Shown here piece by piece: positions 17,274-25,301 of a stretch of 64,000 nucleotides of DNA. A model generated the notes under the pieces. It was not told the DNA's origin. It was given only the letters and a program-made list of their open reading frames with translations, and did no database searches. The stretch is taken from assembly GCA_001917125.1 (NCBI GenBank), contig MNTU01000044.1, forward strand, positions 1 to 64,000, in the 5' to 3' direction. The stretch's first letter is position 1; every line of letters begins with the position of its first letter. A program made the translations under genes and the position numbers. The stretch is from Azospirillum sp. 47_25. Its GTDB lineage: Bacteria > Pseudomonadota > Alphaproteobacteria > RF32 > CAG-239.

Positions 17274-17372
17274 TGGTGCGCGATACTGTGCGATTATCGG
17301 ACTAATGGGCATGAGGAATTTAAAGAGTTAATAACAAAATTTGAGTTGTTTGAGGATAATTACAAAGGTTAA
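17274..17372. repeat. Attachment-like repeat R2
   Basis: It begins TGGTGCGCGATACTGTGCGA and continues to TTATCGGACT at 17294–17303; the first 31 bases are identical to R3. Read in frame, it encodes WCAILCDYRT–HEEFKELI–FED to a stop at 17370–17372. This is the same tail that follows the recombinase remnant at R4. Confidence 0.85.
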
Positions 17373-17815
17373 TCCTCTTTGTTTTCTCCAATCAAAGCGG
17401 CCAAAAGTAAGACAACCCAAATTACTGGAATCCAACCAAGAAATAAGTTCACTTTATATATTTTACTGGCATTTTTATTACTAGCAGCTATTTTTGCAGG
17501 TAACATATAAATAAAGAACACAAGCCACAGAACAAATACTAAAACTATCACAGAAATAATCGTATTATCTTCACTTAATGCTTTCTTTATAACATACCCT
17601 GAACCATTTTCTGTTTTTATTTCTACCCATTCTCCATCATCTTTAATAGAAACAACGGAATCTCCTTCCACTAGTTTTCCAATTATTTTACAATTCGTTC
17701 CTGCACACGAGCGAACATTTAACACTGGTGTATCAACGATGTAACTTTCTGCATTGACCTTTTGACTAGTCAGGATGAGCAAGAGAAAAGCAACTAATTT
17801 TAAATATTTCATCAT
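17369..17815 (-). CDS. SH3-domain / superinfection-immunity-like membrane protein
   Basis: A 148-aa protein with a signal peptide (LKLVAFLLLILTSQKVNA). A bacterial SH3 domain follows (about 25–80, with LNVRSCAGTNCKIIG and GYV). Two C-terminal membrane segments then follow; the last (KVNLFLGWIPVIWVVLLLAA) resembles the superinfection-immunity protein family, in which phage or prophage proteins block DNA entry. AGGAA lies upstream of the start. It begins 13 bp after the NERD gene stop, so the two form an operon. A phage-exclusion role is inferred from fold and island context. Confidence 0.65.
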   Translation of the reverse strand: MMKYLKLVAFLLLILTSQKVNAESYIVDTPVLNVRSCAGTNCKIIGKLVEGDSVVSIKDDGEWVEIKTENGSGYVIKKALSEDNTIISVIVLVFVLWLVFFIYMLPAKIAASNKNASKIYKVNLFLGWIPVIWVVLLLAALIGENKED

Positions 17816-17828
17816 AAATTCCTGTCGT

Positions 17829-18530
17829 TTATTGAAAGATTCTATCTGTACCTAGCATATTTTTTATATTTTCAATGTGTTGACTTTCTGTTCCTAATTC
17901 ATCACCGTTTGCAACAGCTTCTTTTAATATTTCAACAACTCTGTGTTTATTTTTGTAGTTAGCTAAAGGATTCTCTTGTATAATTGTATTAACAACATCA
18001 ATTACTCTATACCATTTTGTTACGAAAGTTCCTTTAGGAATAAAACTAATATCCTGTAATTCACTATCTCCATAAAATACAACAACAGAATAAAAAGGAA
18101 CATTTTCTTTCAGCTTTTGGCGAAGTTGCTTAATATGGGTGTTATTTTGCATAAGAGGATTATAAAATCGGTATTTTTCATTTCCATAGGCTAAAACTTG
18201 TGTCCACTTAGTTTGGTTACCTTTTCCATAAATCCAACCGCTAAAATCTTTAACTTCAAAAACAATAATGCCAACTCTTGTTGCGACAACCAAATCTATT
18301 TGTGAAAATTTTCCATCGTTTCTGACGATATATAAATCGTGAAAAATAGCTTGAGGATGTATTCCTGATTTTAATAATGTTAATATTAGATGTTGTTCAG
18401 AGGCTGTTCCTCTAGATAAACTGGTTACACTTTGGATTAATTCTTTATTTTGTTTTGTTATAACTGCATTGTGCCACATTTTATATATGGCAAACGAAAC
18501 AACAGCAATTATTATAATCAAAACTTCCAT
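17829..18530 (-). CDS. Membrane-anchored NERD-domain (nuclease-related) protein
   Basis: About 233 aa from ATG 18530; the in-frame TTG at 18554 is less likely. The N-terminus is a membrane anchor (MEVLIIIIAVVSFAIY). The NERD domain follows, with GTASEQHL, FSQIDLVVATRVGIIVFEVK and GNQTKW, which correspond to the Glu, Asp and ExK residues of the restriction-endonuclease-like core. NERD proteins are predicted nucleases. It is the first gene of a two-gene unit with the superinfection-immunity-like protein. Confidence 0.8.
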   Translation of the reverse strand: MEVLIIIIAVVSFAIYKMWHNAVITKQNKELIQSVTSLSRGTASEQHLILTLLKSGIHPQAIFHDLYIVRNDGKFSQIDLVVATRVGIIVFEVKDFSGWIYGKGNQTKWTQVLAYGNEKYRFYNPLMQNNTHIKQLRQKLKENVPFYSVVVFYGDSELQDISFIPKGTFVTKWYRVIDVVNTIIQENPLANYKNKHRVVEILKEAVANGDELGTESQHIENIKNMLGTDRIFQ

Positions 18531-18713
18531 AATCAAAATGTTAAGCTGAATCAATTAAATTTTCAATCATTTTTATCGGACTGGGATTTTATTTAGCAAA
18601 AAGCTTGATTTTCTTAGGTTTCACTCAAAAAGTCCGATAAGTTATCAAAAAATGCTATCTTAAAAACCTCAAAAATCGGACTAGCTGAAAGTCTTGATTT
18701 TCATAACAAAAAA

Positions 18714-18735
18714 GCACCTCGAAAGGTGCATTTCT
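18714..18735 (-). terminator. Hairpin terminator before repeat R3
   Basis: GCACCT–CGAA–AGGTGC is followed on the minus strand by TTTTTTGTT. It lies 12 bp from the TGGTGC of R3 and so matches the hairpin-plus-repeat arrangement at R2. Confidence 0.7.
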
Positions 18736-18740
18736 AAAAA

Positions 18741-18839
18741 TGGTGCGCGATACTGTGCGATTATCGGACTAAAAATTATGAGGATTTTAAGCGGTTAATA
18801 AGGAAAATTGAGACTTCTGAGGATAATGTCTTAACATAA
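18741..18839. repeat. Attachment-like repeat R3
   Basis: The first 31 bases are identical to R2. The in-frame tail reads WCAILCDYRT–YEDFKRLIRKIE–SEDN to a stop at 18837–18839. Confidence 0.85.
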
Positions 18840-18965
18840 AATTATGCAAAAATTTGTGTATGAAGTTGCTTTTTAGAAAAATCTTAGTAAAATTAACCAA
18901 TAATATATGAAGAATTTTGATTATGGCAGGTTCGCCATTGGATACGGCTATGAAGGAGGTATAAA

Positions 18966-19943
18966 ATGTATCAACCACCATTTAACATTACCCCAAAAAT
19001 AATTGAGCTGATTTCCAACATTTCAGAAAAGGTGGGAGAAATAAATTCACTTCAAAATAGTCCTCACCAAATTAAATTAAGAAAAGAAAACAGAATAAAA
19101 ACTATTCATTCCTCTCTGGCCATTGAAAATAACAGCTTAAGTTTAGAACAAATAACCGCAATAATTGATGGAAAGAGAGTTTTAGGAAACCCTAATGAAA
19201 TAACAGAAGTAAAAAACTCTATTCAAGCATATGACTTACTTTTATCGCTTAAACCATATCAAGAAAAAGATTTGCTTAAAGCACATAAACTAATGATGCA
19301 AGGTCTGGTAGATAAAAACGGAGAGTACAGAACAGATGGTGTTGGCGTATTTAACGGAAAAGAAGTTGTCCATCTTGCTCCTCCGGCTAGTCGTGTTCCT
19401 CTGCTTATGCTAGATTTGTTTAAATGGTTAAAAAATAGTGACACCCACCCACTTATAAAAAGTTGCGTGTTCCATTATGAGTTTGAGTTTATTCACCCTT
19501 TTCAAGACGGTAATGGTCGAATGGGACGTTTATGGCAAACTGTTATCTTAAAAGAATGGAAGGAAATTTTCGCATGGCTTCCTGTTGAAACTTTGGTAAA
19601 AGAAAATCAGGAAGAATATTATAATGCTTTAGGTAAGAGTGATGCCGCCGGTGATAGTACTCGCTTTATTGAATTTATGCTTACATTAATTTTTGATACG
19701 ATAGAAGAAATTATTAAATCAGAAAAAAAAGTTACTGTAAAGGTTGGTGCAAAGGTTACTGTAAATCAGCAAAAAATTATGGACGCAATAAAAGTTAATC
19801 CATTTATAACACAAGAGGAATTGGCAGATATTGTTGGAATTGCCAAAAAAAATATCATTGCAAATATGAAAAAGTTACAGACAAACGGCTTAATAAAGCG
19901 TATTGGAGCTGATAAAAACGGTCATTGGCAGATTGAAGAATAA
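18966..19943 (+). CDS. Fic family protein with winged-helix C-terminus
   Basis: A 325-aa protein. The Fic core motif HPFQDGNGRMGR is at residues 177–188, with all catalytic residues present (His177, Gly-Asn-Gly, Arg188). An N-terminal inhibitory motif of the SxxxEN type is visible as SLAIEN (Ser50–Asn55), as in class II self-inhibited Fic proteins. The C-terminus (about 260–325) is a winged helix-turn-helix (ITQEELADIVGIAKKNIIAN). Fic enzymes usually add AMP to target proteins. A very strong binding site (AAGGAGGTATAAA) precedes the ATG. In this island it could be a toxin or defence effector; no separate small antitoxin is seen. Confidence 0.88.
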   Translation: MYQPPFNITPKIIELISNISEKVGEINSLQNSPHQIKLRKENRIKTIHSSLAIENNSLSLEQITAIIDGKRVLGNPNEITEVKNSIQAYDLLLSLKPYQEKDLLKAHKLMMQGLVDKNGEYRTDGVGVFNGKEVVHLAPPASRVPLLMLDLFKWLKNSDTHPLIKSCVFHYEFEFIHPFQDGNGRMGRLWQTVILKEWKEIFAWLPVETLVKENQEEYYNALGKSDAAGDSTRFIEFMLTLIFDTIEEIIKSEKKVTVKVGAKVTVNQQKIMDAIKVNPFITQEELADIVGIAKKNIIANMKKLQTNGLIKRIGADKNGHWQIEE

Positions 19944-20111
19944 AAATAGCAAACATTTGCAAATTTATTAAGTCTATGCTGAATAAAATTAAACTTATGC
20001 AAAATTTACACCATAAAAATCCTAGCATAATTTTATCTTTTTTTCTGGACAAAAAATAAAGTTGTGCTACCATAATATATATTAATGTAAATAATTTATA
20101 GGAGATGAACA

Positions 20112-20705
20112 ATGAACTTGCATAAGATAATTAACCGCATCAAAGAAAAGAAAGCCTCTAAAAGATTTGATGTCGAAATACCAGAATTTAATGTGAAAGA
20201 TTGTCTAAAAGAAGAAGGGATTAAAATTCGGGTAAAAAATTCAGAAGAAAAATACCTTGATGTTATTTTTAAAGTTTCTACAAAATTTTCCTCGGATCCC
20301 GATGGTTATGGTGAGGATTTAGAGTCTTTTGCAGCTTCTTTTTCATATACGGCAAAAAATGGATACACTTTCGAGAAAAAGGCTGATACTTTTAAAAAAG
20401 ATAAAGAAAATTACGGATTTAATAGTAATTTACAGGCCAATAAAATCAAACGCTTATTATCGGAAATGGCGAGAAATGATAGAATTACAATGAAGAAACC
20501 AACAGCCTCCCCAGACAGAAATGAAATAATTGAGGCTAAAGGTGGAATTTTTAATGATATCGTTAAGAAATGTTCTGCAGGTTTAAGTCAAAGACTAGAT
20601 GCCTTGCAGCGTCAAGCAGAAAGCGAGCATACTCGACACAACCGACAAGAAGAACAAATCAAGAGAAACATGATTAATGACGCCTTTATGGGAAGGTATC
20701 GCTGA
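20112..20705 (+). CDS. Hypothetical 197-aa protein of island segment 3
   Basis: A 197-aa hydrophilic protein, rich in Lys and Glu, with a likely beta-rich middle part (IKIRVKNSEEKYLDVIFKVS) and a helical C-terminus rich in Gln and Arg. No signal peptide or membrane segment. AGGAGATGAACA precedes the ATG. It sits between the Fic gene and the recombinase remnant. No family is recognised. Confidence 0.6.
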   Translation: MNLHKIINRIKEKKASKRFDVEIPEFNVKDCLKEEGIKIRVKNSEEKYLDVIFKVSTKFSSDPDGYGEDLESFAASFSYTAKNGYTFEKKADTFKKDKENYGFNSNLQANKIKRLLSEMARNDRITMKKPTASPDRNEIIEAKGGIFNDIVKKCSAGLSQRLDALQRQAESEHTRHNRQEEQIKRNMINDAFMGRYR

Positions 20706-21071
20706 AATCGCGGCAAATGTTGGAAAATTCTTAAAAAGTCCGAAAACTTCTCTTAGTGTTGCTAGGCTTTAGCCGCGGCAATACTTGGTTGTTCGCTTAA
20801 AGCTAGAAAGCGACAGTTTTCGTAGCGGCGCATTATTTCGCAAAAAAGAGATATTTTAAATTTAATCTTATCGGACTGCAAAACGGAAGGAAAAAATCTT
20901 TGTTTTTCAATAAGAAAGCCGTTCGATAAGCTACTAAAAACGCCTGAAATTAACAAATGGTGCGCGATACTGTGCAGTTATCGGACTAGTGAATATGAGG
21001 AGTTTAAACAGTTAATAAGAAAAATTGGGGTGTTTGAGGATAGTTTTTCAACACAACCGATTTATCTTTAA
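20706..21071 (+). pseudogene. Serine recombinase 3'-end remnant joined to attachment tail
   Basis: The stretch 20707–20745 and 20838–20957 closely matches the 3' end of the recombinase at 28796–28956 (IAANVGKFLKSP, then the TPEINKW end). The match is interrupted by about 88 bp of unrelated sequence. After AACAAATGGTGC it runs into repeat R4, giving the tail WCAILCSYRTSEYEEFKQLI to a stop at 21069–21071. It is the right end of the element that brought segment 3, now decayed. Confidence 0.75.
20958..21071. repeat. Attachment-like repeat R4
   Basis: It differs from R2/R3 at two of the first 31 bases. It is preceded by recombinase 3'-end sequence, so this copy has the structure of a complete attP-type site (both arms). 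Confidence 0.85.
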
Positions 21072-21092
21072 CCTTTTTTTCGTAAAAAAATA

Positions 21093-21137
21093 GTGACAAA
21101 TTTATTTTTATATGTATTATTCGCTAATAAGCATATT
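21093..21137 (+). promoter_or_regulatory. Promoter and operator of the XRE gene
   Basis: GTGACA (21093–21098), 16-base spacer and TATTAT (21115–21120) form a good sigma-70 promoter. Overlapping the -10 and start is ATTCGCTAATAAGCATATT (21119–21137). It matches 16 of 19 bases with the palindrome upstream of the HNH gene, so it is a likely repressor site. Confidence 0.5.
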
Positions 21138-21157
21138 TGCGTTTTATGGAGAATAAC

Positions 21158-21481
21158 ATGACAGACAATGAAAATACATTTGGCACAGAAATATCTCGAT
21201 TAAGAAAAAAATTAAACATGAGCCAAAAAGAACTTGCTAATCTAGTGCTTAAAGATGACAACACACCTATTACACCACAATATTTGAATGACATTGAACA
21301 CGATAGAAGAAGTCCCTCGTCAGATGAAATCATAAAAGCTTTTTCAAAAGCATTAAAATTATCTTCTAATGAAGAAGATTATTTATTTTATATTGCAGGA
21401 AAAATGCCCAAAGATGTTAGAGATAAAAGTAGAGATGACTTTTATAATGCTATTGCGGCTTTTAGAAAAAGTAATAAATAA
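21158..21481 (+). CDS. XRE family transcriptional regulator
   Basis: A 107-aa protein. ATG at 21158 is chosen because GGAG lies 6 bases upstream. The HTH is EISRLRKKLNMSQKELANLV… TPQYLNDIEHDRRSPS, at about residues 10–60, followed by a short helical tail. It is followed at once by an ImmA/IrrE-type peptidase gene, the usual pairing of phage-type repressors with their cleaving protease. A shared operator-like sequence at its own promoter and before the HNH gene suggests it controls both. Confidence 0.85.
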   Translation: MTDNENTFGTEISRLRKKLNMSQKELANLVLKDDNTPITPQYLNDIEHDRRSPSSDEIIKAFSKALKLSSNEEDYLFYIAGKMPKDVRDKSRDDFYNAIAAFRKSNK

Positions 21482-21491
21482 GGAAAATCAC

Positions 21492-22235
21492 TTGCAGTAT
21501 CATAAAGATGAGACAGGAAGGCTACCAGAAAAACCTCATTATAAACACGAGGAATTGGATGCTATGGCTCAAAAAATTATTTTAGAAGCATCAGATATTT
21601 TGGGAGACAAAGTAATCTATCCTGTTTCAACAGATAAATTAACAGTTGTAATTGAAAAATATGTTGATGACTTAGATCTATACGCTAATTTACAAGAAGA
21701 ATTTGGAGATAAGAATATTGAAGGAGTAACAATATTTTTCCCTTTCAAAAAGCCAATTATTAAAATATCTGAAGACCTACAAAGTGTGCAATATAAAGAA
21801 AATCGCTTGAGAACAACCTTGCTCCATGAATTGGGACATGTTGTCATTCACGATCCGTTGTGGCAAAGAGAATTTAAAAAGTTACAATTACCCTTTGATA
21901 CAAAAGAGCGTCGCATCCAAATATGTAAACGAAAAGCATTATTTTCAAAAAATGAGCCTAATTATGAAAATTATGATTGGATGGAATGGCAGGCCAACTA
22001 TTTTGCAAGTGCTTTTCTAATGCCCAAAGACGAAATTTATAAAATATATAAAGACTTTACAAAGAAACAAAAGTCATTTACTTACATTATTGTCGAAAGT
22101 GAAGAGGCAATGAGATTAATTGATTTAGTGTCACAAAAATTTCAAGTATCAAAAGAGGCTGCCAAAATCCGATTGCAAATAATGAAAATTATGGTTAATC
22201 AAGAAGATATAGCTATACAACCGCTTCTTATTTAA
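21492..22235 (+). CDS. ImmA/IrrE family metallopeptidase
   Basis: About 247 aa. The zinc motif HELGH (His112, Glu113, His116) lies in TLLHELGHVVIH, and a downstream WMEWQANYFASAFLMP supplies the third ligand region typical of the family. The TTG at 21492 is the preferred start: AAGGA lies 7 bases before it and the preceding XRE gene ends at 21481. Proteins of this family cleave a partner XRE repressor when induced, so an induction switch for the segment is inferred. Confidence 0.85.
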   Translation: MQYHKDETGRLPEKPHYKHEELDAMAQKIILEASDILGDKVIYPVSTDKLTVVIEKYVDDLDLYANLQEEFGDKNIEGVTIFFPFKKPIIKISEDLQSVQYKENRLRTTLLHELGHVVIHDPLWQREFKKLQLPFDTKERRIQICKRKALFSKNEPNYENYDWMEWQANYFASAFLMPKDEIYKIYKDFTKKQKSFTYIIVESEEAMRLIDLVSQKFQVSKEAAKIRLQIMKIMVNQEDIAIQPLLI

Positions 22236-22249
22236 AGTTATCCACAACA

Positions 22250-22268
22250 ATACGCTAAAAAGCGTATT
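22250..22268. promoter_or_regulatory. Operator-like palindrome upstream of the HNH gene
   Basis: TACGCTAAAAAGCGTA is a perfect 6-4-6 palindrome. With its flanks it matches the site at the XRE promoter. Further partial copies lie at 22305–22319 and 22316–22330, around the HNH promoter. Confidence 0.5.
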
Positions 22269-22275
22269 TTTATCC

Positions 22276-22303
22276 TTGACTCTTATATTTTGTGTAATAT
22301 GCT
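22276..22303 (+). promoter_or_regulatory. Probable promoter of the HNH/DUF3892 pair
   Basis: TTGACT (22276–22281) and TATGCT (22298–22303) are 16 bases apart and flanked by operator-like sequences on both sides. Confidence 0.35.
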
Positions 22304-22362
22304 TATACGCAGATAAGCTCAAAAGCGTATCTGATGTTAACTCTAAATATAAGGAAATAGAA

Positions 22363-22629
22363 ATGGGAAATATAATTTCAAAAGTTTGGAGCAAGGCTGC
22401 TATAATCAGAGGGAAAGATCCTGATTTGTATCGGCGTGATCCATATAATAATGTAATGTATAAATACAGTTATGGAAAAGCATCTAATATGGGATGGGAA
22501 ATTGACCATATTAGACCTGTATCTAGAGGAGGAAGCGATTCTATCAATAACTTACAAGCACTAAATACTAGTGTCAATCGTTCAAAGGGGGCTTCTCTCA
22601 TTAAAAGAAGCAGACATAATCAATATTAG
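22363..22629 (+). CDS. HNH endonuclease, small
   Basis: An 88-aa protein from ATG 22363, with AAGGAAATAGAA upstream. The HNH core reads WEIDHIRPVSRGGSDSINN followed by LQALNTSVNRSKG. The DH pair and the Asn of the second helix are present, while the CxxC zinc pair is absent. It could cut DNA as a defence or mobility nuclease. It is 9 bp before the DUF3892 gene. Regulation by the upstream XRE protein is suggested by the operator-like sites. Confidence 0.8.
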   Translation: MGNIISKVWSKAAIIRGKDPDLYRRDPYNNVMYKYSYGKASNMGWEIDHIRPVSRGGSDSINNLQALNTSVNRSKGASLIKRSRHNQY

Positions 22630-22638
22630 GAGAAAACA

Positions 22639-22896
22639 ATGGAAAGAAGAATTACATCTAAAAAGTCAGATAAAGATGGTGATATCACACATATCTATGG
22701 TAATAATTGGGGATCTGTAACGGTACAAGATGCTGTTTTTCAAATTGAGCACAATCTGTACCAATATTATGTTGATGAGGCAGGATATCGTAGTGATGTT
22801 TATGTCGAGCAAACTCCCTGGGGACATAAGTTTATAAAGACATATGCGGATAAGACGAGTAAAAACAATCTAGATAATTTGCCTGAGCATAGATAG
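22639..22896 (+). CDS. DUF3892 family protein
   Basis: 85 aa. Matches to the family are ITSKKSDKDGDITHIYGNNW at the start, a central IEHNLYQYYVDEAG and the NLDNLPEH end. These small proteins are common on mobile elements and are of unknown function. AGGAGAAAACA precedes the ATG. Co-transcribed with the HNH gene; a terminator follows. Confidence 0.75.
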   Translation: MERRITSKKSDKDGDITHIYGNNWGSVTVQDAVFQIEHNLYQYYVDEAGYRSDVYVEQTPWGHKFIKTYADKTSKNNLDNLPEHR

Positions 22897-22910
22897 AAGT
22901 GTATTGTAAT

Positions 22911-22942
22911 AAGGCTTTGGCTATCCAGAGCCTTATATTTTT
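22911..22942 (+). terminator. Intrinsic terminator after the HNH/DUF3892 pair
   Basis: AAGGCTTTGG–CTAT–CCAGAGCCTT is followed by ATATTTTT. Confidence 0.75.
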
Positions 22943-23091
22943 AATGTTCTTGTATTATAGTGTATACTTTGGAGTGTTAAGCTTCGTTAGTAAATTATTA
23001 CAATGTTGTTACTTCTTTTAGAATCCCTTTGATATTTTTTCATATTTTATTAACATCATTCATAAGATGTAAGTATATAATGGAGATAAAA

Positions 23092-23805
23092 ATGGATTTT
23101 CAAGAAAAACAGATAATATTAGAAAAAGCTAAACAGTTTTTTAAAGAGAAAATTATAAAAAACCATCAGCTCCAGACTAATAAACTTAGACATTTATCAG
23201 CATTTAAGCCGAATCCGTTTTTAGAAAGATATTTGGCTAAATTTGCTTTTGGTGATTGTGAGTATAGAAACATTGCAAAAGCTTTAATTTATCCCCGAGT
23301 TATGGGAACATCAATAAATACAATTTTTGGCACACAAATGCAATCGTTTTGCAAGGATGTATTAAATGGGTTTGCGTCTGTAACACCGGGAATAGATATT
23401 GAATTCATAGATCAGGTTGATAAAAGGAGAAAGTATTGTCAAATTAAAGCTGGCCCTAATACTATTAACAAAGATGACATTACAACAATTCTTAATCATT
23501 TTAATGCAATTAGAAATTTAGCAAGGACAAATGGGCTAAAAGAGTTTAATCCGGATGTTGATTGCATTGTTGGCGTTTTTTATGGAACAAATGACGATTT
23601 ATCAACAATGTATAAAACTATCAACAAATCCCATCCCGTTTATGCAGGACAGGAATTTTGGTTACGTTTAACAGGTGATGAATGTTTTTACGATGAATTA
23701 GTAAGTACAATTGTTGAGGTCGCAAATGAAATGAATGGCACTTCTATGTTAGAAGATGTAGTAAATGATTTAGCCGTAGAAATTCAAGAAAAATATCAAA
23801 ATTAA
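23092..23805 (+). CDS. Type II restriction endonuclease, EcoO109I-like
   Basis: A 237-aa protein. ATG at 23092 is preferred, with GGAG 6 bases upstream. Family features are the IAKALIYPRVMGTSINTIFG stretch, GIDIEFIDQVDKRRKYCQIK with the Glu/Asp…QxK catalytic core, and a C-terminal EFWLRLTGDECFYDEL. EcoO109I cuts RGGNCCY; this enzyme probably recognises the same or a related site, though specificity is inferred only from family. A cytosine-5 methyltransferase gene follows 94 bp downstream. Confidence 0.8.
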   Translation: MDFQEKQIILEKAKQFFKEKIIKNHQLQTNKLRHLSAFKPNPFLERYLAKFAFGDCEYRNIAKALIYPRVMGTSINTIFGTQMQSFCKDVLNGFASVTPGIDIEFIDQVDKRRKYCQIKAGPNTINKDDITTILNHFNAIRNLARTNGLKEFNPDVDCIVGVFYGTNDDLSTMYKTINKSHPVYAGQEFWLRLTGDECFYDELVSTIVEVANEMNGTSMLEDVVNDLAVEIQEKYQN

Positions 23806-23828
23806 AAAATTGTTCACTATTTTTTGAT

Positions 23829-23860
23829 AACCATTGCATATGTGCAGTGGTTATTTTATT
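23829..23860 (+). terminator. Terminator between the restriction and methyltransferase genes
   Basis: AACCATTGCA–TATG–TGCAGTGGTT is followed by ATTTTATTG. It would separate expression of nuclease and methyltransferase. Confidence 0.6.
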
Positions 23861-23899
23861 GTGTGTAATATCATATTGGATAATTTAAGGATAAAGTTA

Positions 23900-25129
23900 A
23901 TGTGGCTCTCTATTCATGAAGTTAGTGAAAAACTAGATTTGTCTATTGATACTATTCGACGTTGGGAAAAAAAAGGACTTATCAAAGCAGAACGCTCAGA
24001 TAAAAATCATCGTATGTTTAATGAAGAAGAAGTTATATTACTTTGTGATAAATTAAAAAATAAACAAGATGATGAATTTAGGGTTTTAAAGTCTAATATA
24101 AAATCACCATATACAGCAATAGAATTATTTGCTGGAGCTGGGGGGACTGCATTAGGTTTTGAAAATGCGGGTATTAACCATCTATTACTTAATGAAATTG
24201 ATAAGAATTGTGTGGAAACTTTAAAATATAATTTTCCAAAAGAAACTAATATTATTCATGAAGATGTTCATAAAGTAGATTTTTCACCTTGGAAAAACAA
24301 AGTTGATATAGTCCAAGCTGGTTTTCCATGCCAAGCCTTTAGTTATGCAGGAAAAAGTATGGGTTTTGAAGATACTCGTGGAACTTTATTTTTTGAATTT
24401 GCTCGTTGTGTTAAGGAAACCAGGCCTAAAATTGCTGTTGGCGAAAATGTTAAAGGTTTATTGAAGCATGATAATGGCCGTACCTTAAAAACAATGGTAA
24501 ACACTTTAATGGAGCTTGGGTATAATGTACAATATAAAGTTTTGCGTGCTCAATATTTAGATGTTGCACAAAAACGAGAACGATTAATTATTATCGCTAT
24601 CCGTAAAGATTTGGATATTCCATTTATTTTTCCAACTGAAAAGAATTATACTGTGTCTTTACGCTCTGCTTTGAAAGATTGTCCTAAATCTGAAGGACAG
24701 AGTTATCCTAAAAGAAAGGCTGAAATATTATCATTAGTTCCAGAGGGCGGATATTGGCGAGATTTACCGATTAATCTTCAAAAAGAATACATGAAAGGAA
24801 GCTATTATCTATCTGGAGGCAAAACAGGTATGGCTAGAAGACTTTCTTGGGATGAGCCAAGTTTAACCTTAACTTGCGCACCGGCTCAAAAACAAACAGA
24901 ACGCTGTCATCCAAGTGAAACAAGACCTTTAACCATTAGAGAATATGCAAGAATTCAATCATTTCCAGATAATTGGGTATTTAAAGGAACAATATCTTCA
25001 CAATATAAACAAATTGGAAATGCCGTTCCTGTAAATTTAAGCTATCATATTGGATGTTGTTTGATTCAAATGTTGGATCAGATTAATTATATCAATACAG
25101 ATATTGAATTGAAAATAGCTGCTGAATAA
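23900..25129 (+). CDS. DNA cytosine-5 methyltransferase with fused MerR-like HTH
   Basis: A 409-aa protein from ATG 23900 (AAGG 9 bases upstream). Residues 1–60 form a MerR-like winged helix (SIHEVSEKLDLSIDTIRRWE, then NHRMFNEEEV). Residues 72–400 are a C5-methyltransferase: motif I ELFAGAGGTALGF, motif IV GFPCQAFS with catalytic Cys144, motif VI ENV, motif VIII QKRERL, and motifs IX–X RPLTIREYARIQSFPDNW and QIGNAVPV. It protects DNA from the EcoO109I-like nuclease. The fused HTH may let it regulate the restriction-modification genes, as described for SsoII-type methyltransferases, which use a different HTH fold. Confidence 0.9.
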   Translation: MWLSIHEVSEKLDLSIDTIRRWEKKGLIKAERSDKNHRMFNEEEVILLCDKLKNKQDDEFRVLKSNIKSPYTAIELFAGAGGTALGFENAGINHLLLNEIDKNCVETLKYNFPKETNIIHEDVHKVDFSPWKNKVDIVQAGFPCQAFSYAGKSMGFEDTRGTLFFEFARCVKETRPKIAVGENVKGLLKHDNGRTLKTMVNTLMELGYNVQYKVLRAQYLDVAQKRERLIIIAIRKDLDIPFIFPTEKNYTVSLRSALKDCPKSEGQSYPKRKAEILSLVPEGGYWRDLPINLQKEYMKGSYYLSGGKTGMARRLSWDEPSLTLTCAPAQKQTERCHPSETRPLTIREYARIQSFPDNWVFKGTISSQYKQIGNAVPVNLSYHIGCCLIQMLDQINYINTDIELKIAAE

Positions 25130-25301
25130 AATTAGCACAATCCTAATTTGGAATAACATTTTCTTATTTACATATGACTTATTGCCTTTGGGGGCATTAA
25201 GTTAAGTTCTTATTTTTATTTTAAATTCCCCAATTGTAGCAAAATGTCGTTGGCAGGTTGCGTTTTAGGGGCTCCCGAATAAGAAAATACACCGCATAAT
25301 T

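Larger units (their letters stand above)
18555..18965. other. Gene-free 411-bp stretch with TTATCGGACT motifs, terminator and repeat R3
   Basis: It contains TTATCGGACT at 18573, its inverse at 18631, a shorter ATCGGACT at 18675, a hairpin at 18714–18729 and repeat R3. The AT-rich promoter region of the Fic gene follows. No additional ORF is supported. Confidence 0.7.

Noticed and set aside
17274-20990. R2–R4 as integron attC sites
   Set aside because: They lack the paired R/L box structure and no integron-type tyrosine integrase is present; the linked enzyme is a serine recombinase.
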